Position numbers and translations under genes: made by a program. Source: Myxococcales bacterium (GTDB lineage Bacteria > Myxococcota_A > Polyangia > Fen-1088). From it: a stretch of DNA of 5,630 nucleotides. Below are positions 1-4,376 of the stretch, piece after piece. The first letter of the stretch is position 1, and each line of letters begins with the position of its first letter. The DNA lies in NCBI GenBank assembly GCA_003161835.1, contig PMNO01000352.1:1-5630 (forward strand), read 5' to 3'. Below the pieces are notes generated by a model. That model searched no databases, was not told the origin of the DNA, and saw only the letters and a list, made by a program, of their open reading frames with translations.

Positions 1-62
1 TTGGTCCGACTCCCTCAACCTCCCCTCCCACCCGACAGCCCCCATTTCCAAGGACCCCATAG
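1..62 (+). CDS. Possible 3' end of an upstream tat gene (tatB/tatA-like tail), partial
   Basis: The third reading frame is open from the window edge to a TAG at 60-62. It encodes a short tail rich in Pro, Ser and Thr (GPTPSTSPPTRQPPFPRTP). TatB and TatA proteins often end in low-complexity tails of this kind, and tatB or tatA commonly lies just before tatC. The stop overlaps the tatC start by one base in TAGTG, an arrangement typical of translationally coupled operon genes. Only 19 residues are visible and there is no domain to recognise, so the identity is inference. The frame of tatC is also open back to the edge, which weakens the case somewhat. Confidence 0.35.
   Translation, partial: GPTPSTSPPTRQPPFPRTP
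50..54 (+). promoter_or_regulatory. Ribosome binding site of tatC
   Basis: AAGGA lies 7 nt before the GTG at 62. It is the only good Shine-Dalgarno match nearby and supports GTG 62 as the start, since no ATG is available upstream in this frame within the window. Confidence 0.6.
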
Positions 63-913
63 TGTCCCCTGAAGAAACAGAGCAGGCCGCCGTCGACGAC
101 TCGCGGATGTCGTTCCTCGAACACATCTCCGAGCTGCGAATGCGCCTTCGGAACGCCGCCATCGTCTTCTTGGTGGCGGTGATCGTCTCCTTTATCTTCG
201 TCAAGAAGTACTTTGTCTTCTTGACCCGCCCGGCGCGCCTGGCCTGGGAGGCGGCGCTCGCTGGTCAGCCCGCGGTCTTTCACTTCGCTAGCCCCACGGA
301 GCCGTTCTGGGTCTACACGAAGCTCGCGATCATCGGCGCCCTGCTGGCGGCGAGTCCCTTCGTCATCTGGGAGCTGTGGAAATTCGTGGCACCCGGTCTC
401 TACAAGAAGGAGCGGCGCCTGGTCTTGGCCATCACGCTCGCCACGGCCGGATGCTTCCTCGGGGGTTCGATATTTGGGTATCTCATTCTGTGCACGCCGG
501 CTCTGACGTACATGTTCTCGTTCGCGGAAAAATTCGCGGGTTTTGAAATCCAGCCGACCATCATGATGGACGAACTGGTGGGGTTCATGCTGGCGATGCT
601 GCTCGGCACTGGCGTTGCCTTCGAGCTGCCCATCGTCATCGCCGTGCTTGGCTGGATCGGACTCGTCTCGGCGCGGCAGCTTTGGCGTTTCGACAAGTAC
701 GCGTTGATCCTATCGGCCGTCGTGGGTGGGGTCCTGACCCCCGGCCCGGACGTGCTGTCGCAGTTGCTGATGGCCGGACCGTTGTTCGTTCTGTACAACC
801 TCTCGATTGTCATCGTGTGGTTGATAGAACGGGCGCGCAAGAAGAAGATGGATGATCTCGAGCGCGGGGATTCCGACCCTCCTTCCCAGAGCCTGGTGCC
901 GAGCGATTCGTAG
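62..913 (+). CDS. tatC: Sec-independent protein translocase subunit TatC
   Basis: TatC is the inner-membrane core of the twin-arginine translocon. It binds the RR signal peptide of folded cargo and recruits TatB/TatA. The 283 residues contain the family hallmarks. FLEHISELRMRL at 18-29 is the N-terminal signal-peptide-binding segment (E24, R26 and R28 match the conserved ELR.R). WKFVAPGLYKKER at 106-118 is the first cytoplasmic loop with its conserved Glu/Arg. GVAFELP at 184-190 has the conserved membrane-embedded Glu (E188). LTPGPDVLSQLLMAGP at 225-240 is the usual TP.D...Q....P motif of the last loop and TM6. Six hydrophobic segments are visible, at roughly 31-49, 84-105, 122-144, 172-193, 212-228 and 234-255. 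The length is slightly above the usual 240-260, because of a 17-residue acidic N-terminal extension and a charged, Ser/Pro-rich C-terminal tail. The GTG start has an AAGGA upstream and overlaps a preceding stop. It is convergent with the next gene. Confidence 0.96.
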   Translation: MSPEETEQAAVDDSRMSFLEHISELRMRLRNAAIVFLVAVIVSFIFVKKYFVFLTRPARLAWEAALAGQPAVFHFASPTEPFWVYTKLAIIGALLAASPFVIWELWKFVAPGLYKKERRLVLAITLATAGCFLGGSIFGYLILCTPALTYMFSFAEKFAGFEIQPTIMMDELVGFMLAMLLGTGVAFELPIVIAVLGWIGLVSARQLWRFDKYALILSAVVGGVLTPGPDVLSQLLMAGPLFVLYNLSIVIVWLIERARKKKMDDLERGDSDPPSQSLVPSDS

Positions 914-919
914 ACCGGA

Positions 920-937
920 CCGCTGCCTTGGCGGCGG
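920..937 (+). terminator. Weak GC-rich stem-loop between convergent genes
   Basis: CCGCTGC and GCGGCGG can pair over 7 bp (one G-U) around a CTTG loop, 6 bases after the tatC stop. A second, overlapping 5-bp stem (CGGCC/GGCCG, 935-951) is also possible. There is no U-tract, so intrinsic termination is doubtful. The 49-bp gap between tatC and the convergent minus-strand gene holds nothing else I can identify. Confidence 0.2.
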
Positions 938-962
938 CCGAAGCATGGCCGGTGAGCGCGTG

Positions 963-1877
963 CTATCCGTCGGCCGAGCGCGGCCGCGTGAGCCTCGTCC
1001 ATGCGATCCCCACGATTCCAGTCCCCGCGATCCAGATCAGAAACGCGCACCCGGCCCCTCGACGGTGGGAGGCATCCACGGCAGCATCCAGCGCATCGAA
1101 ACGGGCGAGGGATTCCTGGGTCGCGGGCAGTGCCGAGATTTCGGCCTGGCGCGCACGCAGCTCCCGCAGTTCGCTCCGATTGAATCGGCGGGCATACACC
1201 GTGGCCGGCAGGAATCCCGCCAACAACGCCACCGCCAATCCCCAGAATGCCCGCGCCACGGGGTTATCACGAACAGATGAACCTGCGCCCGAGCCGGCGG
1301 GCGCCCGGCCAGTCCATTCTTCCTGGAGCTGCCGCGCCTGCGCGCGCGCCGCCGCCAGGCACTTCAGGCATCCGGACGCTTTGCGCCGGCTATAGACCAA
1401 ACCGTGGATCGGACACCGCACGGTATCCGGCCCGCGCACGCCGGTTCGACCTTCGGGACCGACCTCGGCGAATTCAATCGGGGCGGCCAAGTCGACGACC
1501 AGCGGCGGATCGGCGTCGGCGGATTTCAACGTGATGCGACGGTCCTTGGCGGCCGGGATCCCCATGAATGCGTCCGAGGGCGACGAAGGCGCCGGGGACG
1601 TGGCCAGCCCAGCGCGGGGCCCACACGCTTCGAGGGGGACACCGGTTGGCGCGATTTGCGCAATCGCGCCCATGGCGGCCAGTGTGTCGGCGAGGGTCTG
1701 AGCCTCCCGGACGACGAGTCTTTCCGCCACGCGGCAGGGAACGCCCTCGAGCGCCTCCGCCACCGCCACCGCGGACAAACGATGGCGCGCGGCGATGCTG
1801 GCGGCCAGGCGCATGTGGGCGGATGGGCCGCTGTCCCTGGCCCCAATCAGGTACACGTCGAAGAACGGACCCACCAT
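963..1877 (-). CDS. Membrane protein with L7/L12 C-terminal-like domain, zinc-ribbon-like cluster and two TM helices; function unknown
   Basis: I do not recognise this as a named gene. From the ATG at 1877 it is 304 residues. Residues 5-76 resemble the C-terminal domain of ribosomal protein L7/L12 in order and spacing: a FDVYL strand, a helix from about 22, EALEGVP (41-47) where L7/L12 has DLVESAP, then a helix TLADTLAAMGAIAQI (61-75) where it has ALKKALEEAGAEVEV. The basic residues that let L7/L12 contact translation factors are not kept, so a ribosomal stalk role is unlikely. After an Ala/Pro-rich linker, CPIHGL (155-160) and CLKC (170-173) could form a small zinc site. Residues about 209-228 and 275-293 are membrane helices, joined by a charged, probably helical segment (233-268). 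The protein is therefore probably a membrane-anchored cytoplasmic domain. An in-frame ATG at 1925 would add 16 residues, but I prefer 1877 because the added residues lack domain character and a TATAAT sits just before it. Confidence 0.8.
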   Translation of the reverse strand: MVGPFFDVYLIGARDSGPSAHMRLAASIAARHRLSAVAVAEALEGVPCRVAERLVVREAQTLADTLAAMGAIAQIAPTGVPLEACGPRAGLATSPAPSSPSDAFMGIPAAKDRRITLKSADADPPLVVDLAAPIEFAEVGPEGRTGVRGPDTVRCPIHGLVYSRRKASGCLKCLAAARAQARQLQEEWTGRAPAGSGAGSSVRDNPVARAFWGLAVALLAGFLPATVYARRFNRSELRELRARQAEISALPATQESLARFDALDAAVDASHRRGAGCAFLIWIAGTGIVGIAWTRLTRPRSADG

Positions 1878-1883
1878 TGGGGG

Positions 1884-1889
1884 ATTATA
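1884..1889 (-). promoter_or_regulatory. Consensus -10 box giving a probable leaderless mRNA
   Basis: On the minus strand TATAAT is followed by CCCCCA and then the ATG at 1877. The usual distance from a -10 box to the transcription start would put +1 on or next to the A of the ATG. No Shine-Dalgarno sequence precedes this ATG. There is no -35 match at 16-18 bp (the region is CGCGCG), although a T6 run lies just upstream. TATAAT is rare by chance in DNA this GC-rich. Confidence 0.5.
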
Positions 1890-1900
1890 TGGGCAAAAAA

Positions 1901-1928
1901 TTGACGCGCGCGCGGCCCAGCCCAAGAT
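1901..1928 (+). promoter_or_regulatory. Weak candidate promoter for the plus-strand pair at 2138
   Basis: TTGACG (1901-1906, five of six bases of the -35 consensus) is followed after 16 bp by CAAGAT (1923-1928, three of six of the -10 consensus). This would leave a leader of about 200 nt containing the 2027-2046 stem-loop. The -10 match is poor, so the call is tentative. Confidence 0.22.
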
Positions 1929-2026
1929 TGGGTTCTAACGTGCATTCGAAGCTGGGTGACATCTCGGAAAAAACCAAGTCCTCGACCGGAGCGATCCTGC
2001 GCCGCCGACGAAGCGCGGTGGCGCCG

Positions 2027-2046
2027 TTCCGTCGTGACCGACGGGA
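2027..2046 (+). repeat. Inverted repeat / stem-loop in the leader region
   Basis: TTCCGTCG and CGACGGGA pair over 8 bp (one G-U) around a TGAC loop, about 90 bases before the ATG at 2138. No U-tract follows, so it does not look like a terminator. It could be an operator or an mRNA leader structure. Confidence 0.3.
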
Positions 2047-2137
2047 CGATCGAGGAAGCGACGATACGCGCGCGATCCCGGACTGGGGACGCATCGTCCT
2101 GCGATCCGCCACCACCACCCTGCGCTAGGCCCCAAGC

Positions 2138-2476
2138 ATGTTTCGGATCATAAAATTCCTGATGGGCCTGGTCAGTCTGGCCGTGTTCGTCTGGTTTGGC
2201 GCCAACGTTCCCCTCGGGTCGCGCACGCTGTTCGAGCATCTGCAGGCGATCGGCCGGACCCGCGAGACGCAAGACTTGCTGGAGGGAACCCGGCAATCGG
2301 CCAAGCCCCTGGTCGACGGTGTCCGCAAGAGATTGGGCGGGGCAACGGCCACCAATGAGACAACCGGATCGGTCAAGGCGGCGGCCGACGCCGGCGCGCG
2401 CCCCGACGACGAAATTTCGGAAACGGATCGCCAGCGTCTACGCAAGATGTTGGGGTCGGGACACGCCTCACGCTAG
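2138..2476 (+). CDS. Small single-pass membrane protein, function unknown
   Basis: This 112-residue protein is not one I recognise. It starts MFRIIK and has one hydrophobic helix at about 7-25 (FLMGLVSLAVFVWFGANVP). The basic residues before the helix predict N-in topology, which would place the polar remainder (26-112) outside the inner membrane. That part is charged, probably helical in 33-66 and 92-107, with a flexible Ala/Thr/Gly-rich stretch at 67-90. There is no cysteine, lipobox or catalytic motif. The upstream AGG at 2127-2129 is a poor ribosome binding site, but no other ATG fits. It ends 55 bp before the HtrA protease gene on the same strand, so the two are likely co-transcribed. 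A role as a partner or regulator of the protease is possible but rests only on position. Hydrophobic N-terminus and regular codon use argue it is a real gene. Confidence 0.72.
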   Translation: MFRIIKFLMGLVSLAVFVWFGANVPLGSRTLFEHLQAIGRTRETQDLLEGTRQSAKPLVDGVRKRLGGATATNETTGSVKAAADAGARPDDEISETDRQRLRKMLGSGHASR

Positions 2477-2531
2477 CGCGGCGGTTGGTTTGCGACAGCG
2501 GGCCATCGGCGAGGCGCAACCCGGGGGCGCG

Positions 2532-2627
2532 GTGACGACACCTCGGAGATCGTGCTTGTCCTGCGCGTCCAGGCGCGGGTTTCTGGTCGCGGTGGGATTG
2601 TTGCTCGCGGCGCCCGCGGCGGCCGCG
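2532..2627 (+). other. Probable twin-arginine (Tat) signal peptide of the HtrA protease
   Basis: Residues 13-19 read SRRGFLV, matching six of the seven positions of the Tat motif (S/T)RRxFLK. They are followed by a moderately hydrophobic AVGLLLAAPAAAA and a small-residue cleavage region before EP (predicted cut after residue 32). Most HtrA proteases use the Sec pathway, so a Tat motif is unusual. A Sec signal that happens to contain RR cannot be excluded, because the h-region lacks polar residues and no basic Sec-avoidance residue is present in the c-region. Confidence 0.55.
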
Positions 2628-3965
2628 GAACCCTTGCCGTGGACCACGCTGCGCCCGGACCAGGGCACTCACCCGACGTCGCTGGCGGACCTGGCCGACA
2701 GAGCGCGACCCGCCGTTGTCCACGTGCGTGGCATCGCCCCCGACGAACCCGATGCGCACCCCGGTGGGGATACCGAGCGGATATCGATAGGAACCGGGTT
2801 CGTCATCAATCGGGACGGCACCATCGTCACCAACGACCACGTGGTTCGGAACGTGACGCACCTGCGGGTTCGGCTCTACGATGGGCGAGAACTGCCTGCG
2901 TGCGTGTTGGGCTCGGACGCGGCCACCGATATCGCCGTGCTGAAGGTGAACGCGCATGAAGCGTTGCCGGTCTTGCCACTCGGCGACTCGGACAAGGCGC
3001 GGGTGGGAGAGCCCGTCATCGCCATTGGCAACCCTTTTGGATTCAACAACAGTGTCACCGCGGGAATCATTTCGGCCAAGGAACGGGTGGTGGACCGGGC
3101 CGGCATCAACTCCCCGCCCAACACCGATAGCTATTCGTTCTTCATTCAGACCGACGCCTCGATCAACCTGGGAAATTCCGGCGGACCCTTGATTGATGCT
3201 CGTGGTCAGGTCATCGGGGTCAGCGCGGCATTTTGGGCGGGACATCCTTTGCAGCCGGCACAGGGAATCGGCTTCGCCATCCCCATCAACATGGCCAAGG
3301 CCTTGTTGCCGCGATTGCGCAACAACGGAGCCGCCCCGCGCGCTCACCTGGGCGTCGACGCCCAACCCGTGGACGCAGCGTTGGCGATTGCCTGGGGTCT
3401 GAAGTCGCCCCGGGGCGCGCTGTTGGCCAGCGTCGAAAGGCGTTCGCCGGCCGAAGAAGCGGGGCTTGAGCCAGGTGACATCGTGTTGAGCTGGGGAGAT
3501 GTGCCGGTCGCCACCAGCGAAGACCTGAAGATCGACGCGCAACTCAGCATCCCGGGATCCAGGGTGCGCGTCGGGATCTTTCGCGGGGGCCGGCGCCTCG
3601 AGCGATCCATCACGATGGGCGCGGCCCCGGCGCGCGGATCGGCGACGGTGCATCCCTCTGGCTGCGCCGTGGTCGACAGGGAGGCCAGCCCCCGGAGCGA
3701 CGAGCTGGTCGTGGGGGACCTGCCCCCCGAACGCGCGACCCAGTTGCCAGGCGGGCACGGCGTCATTCTGTCCGAGATCCCCACGCCGAGCGCCGCGGCC
3801 GACGCCGGCCTCCGCGTGGGCGACTTCGTGCTGCGGATCGGCCAGGTCCAGATTCGTACGTCCGCGCAAGTCGCACCCGCCATGAAGGCGTACGCCGGCG
3901 AAGTCATTCCGGTCCTGATACGCCGGGGAGGCTACGATTTCTGGGCCGCGCTCCGCCGACACTGA
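2532..3965 (+). CDS. htrA: HtrA/DegP-family periplasmic serine protease with two PDZ domains
   Basis: This is an S1C-family protease that degrades or refolds misfolded envelope proteins. From GTG 2532 it has 477 residues, normal for DegP/DegQ. An export signal (1-32) contains SRRGFLV followed by a hydrophobic stretch and an AAAA-EP cleavage region. The protease domain (about 50-262) has an intact triad: H103 in TNDHVV, D133 in ATDIAVLK and S216 in GNSGGP. The family motifs IGTGFVI, IGNPFG and QTDASINLGNSGGP are also present. PDZ1 covers about 270-365 (SPAEEAGLEPGDIVLSWGD) and PDZ2 about 385-470 (SAAADAGLRVGDFVLRIGQ). The start is uncertain. GTG 2532 has only a G-run 4 nt upstream, whereas an in-frame TTG at 2556 has GGAG 7 nt upstream and would give a shorter 469-residue form beginning just before the RR motif. 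The frame is open back to 2196, but that part overlaps the preceding gene and is not protein-like. The neighbour upstream is the small membrane protein. Confidence 0.93.
   Translation: MTTPRRSCLSCASRRGFLVAVGLLLAAPAAAAEPLPWTTLRPDQGTHPTSLADLADRARPAVVHVRGIAPDEPDAHPGGDTERISIGTGFVINRDGTIVTNDHVVRNVTHLRVRLYDGRELPACVLGSDAATDIAVLKVNAHEALPVLPLGDSDKARVGEPVIAIGNPFGFNNSVTAGIISAKERVVDRAGINSPPNTDSYSFFIQTDASINLGNSGGPLIDARGQVIGVSAAFWAGHPLQPAQGIGFAIPINMAKALLPRLRNNGAAPRAHLGVDAQPVDAALAIAWGLKSPRGALLASVERRSPAEEAGLEPGDIVLSWGDVPVATSEDLKIDAQLSIPGSRVRVGIFRGGRRLERSITMGAAPARGSATVHPSGCAVVDREASPRSDELVVGDLPPERATQLPGGHGVILSEIPTPSAAADAGLRVGDFVLRIGQVQIRTSAQVAPAMKAYAGEVIPVLIRRGGYDFWAALRRH
2545..2548 (+). promoter_or_regulatory. 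Alternative ribosome binding site for a TTG start of HtrA
   Basis: GGAG lies 7 nt before TTG 2556, which is in frame with the protease. This is a better-spaced Shine-Dalgarno than the one before GTG 2532, and it would give a compact Tat signal with a five- to six-residue n-region. It is a competing start rather than an established one. Confidence 0.35.
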
Positions 3966-4000
3966 TGACGCCGTCGCGCGGGGAGCCCCTGCAGCCCGGT

Positions 4001-4029
4001 TTGGCCGAAGCCGGCGGGCCGCGCATAAT
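4001..4029 (+). promoter_or_regulatory. Promoter of cyaY, giving a very short or absent leader
   Basis: TTGGCC (4001-4006, four of six bases) and CATAAT (4024-4029, five of six) are separated by exactly 17 bp. Transcription would begin around 4035-4038, while the cyaY ATG is at 4038. No Shine-Dalgarno sequence precedes the ATG. The promoter sits in the 72-bp gap after the HtrA stop, so cyaY can be expressed independently of the protease. Confidence 0.5.
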
Positions 4030-4037
4030 GACCGGCC

Positions 4038-4376
4038 ATGCTTGACGAGAAAAGTTACCGCCGCCGTCTGGACGACACGCTGGCCAGCATCGATCACGCC
4101 TTCGACAAGGTCGATCCGGATCTGGCTGAAAGCAACTTGTCCCAGGGCGCGCTGACCATCACCATGCGGGGCAAGCAGCGGCTGGTCTTGTCCCCTCAGC
4201 CGTCTCCACGCCAACTGTGGGTCGCCTTCCGCGATCGCGCCTGGCACTTCGACTGGAACGAAGTCCGCCAGTGCTGGCTCGACGACCGGGGCCAGAACAC
4301 GGAGGTATTTTCCCTGGTCGCCCAGCTCACCCAAGACTCCGCTGGCCTCACCCTCACCTTCGTCCCATCGCCCTAG
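4038..4376 (+). CDS. cyaY: CyaY, bacterial frataxin (iron-binding regulator of Fe-S cluster assembly)
   Basis: CyaY binds iron and the cysteine desulfurase IscS, and tunes or feeds Fe-S cluster assembly in the cytoplasm. The 112 residues align with the whole of E. coli CyaY (about 106) almost without gaps. Helix 1 with an acidic face covers about 3-24 (D12, D13, D19, D24, D26, D28, E31). GALTITM (37-43) matches the GVLTITF strand. QLWVAF (59-64) carries the conserved Trp at position 61, the same number as in E. coli. HFDW (70-73), CWLDDRG (79-85) and the final helix and strand FSLVAQL..LTLTF follow. The acidic ridge that binds iron is kept. No Fe-S assembly genes are in view. The gene is convergent with the permease gene and its stop overlaps that gene's stop. 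Confidence 0.93.
   Translation: MLDEKSYRRRLDDTLASIDHAFDKVDPDLAESNLSQGALTITMRGKQRLVLSPQPSPRQLWVAFRDRAWHFDWNEVRQCWLDDRGQNTEVFSLVAQLTQDSAGLTLTFVPSP
4373..4376. other. CTAG shared by two convergent stop codons
   Basis: The palindrome CTAG supplies TAG for cyaY on the plus strand (4374-4376) and TAG for the permease on the minus strand (4375-4373). The two coding regions therefore overlap by 4 bp, leaving no space for a terminator between them. Confidence 0.9.

Larger units (their letters stand above)
1878..2137. other. Divergent intergenic region
   Basis: This 260-bp stretch separates the minus-strand membrane protein from the plus-strand gene at 2138. It holds the TATAAT of the minus gene, an A6 run at 1895-1900, a plus-strand TTGACG at 1901, a small palindrome CCCAAGATTGGG at 1921-1932 and a stem-loop at 2027-2046. 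Open frames that cross it are Arg-rich, match no family I know and look like high-GC artefacts. The palindrome could be an operator half of a divergent promoter pair, but nothing confirms this. Confidence 0.55.

Noticed and set aside
1875..1925. Start of the minus-strand membrane protein at the ATG at 1925
   Set aside because: The 16 added residues do not fit the domain, and the -10 box at 1884-1889 would lie inside the coding region.
1404..2128. Plus-strand open frames across the minus-strand membrane protein and the intergenic region
   Set aside because: Composition is dominated by Arg, Pro and Gly with no motif. The opposite strand carries clear domain features and membrane helices.
2196..2531. 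Upstream extension of the protease frame to an ATG at 2196
   Set aside because: It would overlap most of the small membrane protein gene, put about 110 Arg/Pro-rich residues ahead of a signal peptide, and leave that signal internal.
3986..4018. GC-rich hairpin after the protease gene as a terminator
   Set aside because: The pairing needs a bulge, no U-tract follows, and the segment overlaps the -35 region of the cyaY promoter.
4028..4045. Five-codon ATG...TGA mini-ORF overlapping the cyaY start, as a possible regulatory leader peptide
   Set aside because: The predicted transcription start lies after its ATG, so it is probably not in the mRNA. It also has no ribosome binding site.
2373..4334. 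653-codon open frame on the minus strand opposite the protease and cyaY
   Set aside because: It lies antisense to two well-supported genes, is Arg/Gly-rich with no recognisable domain or hydrophobic pattern, and is the long shadow expected in high-GC coding DNA.
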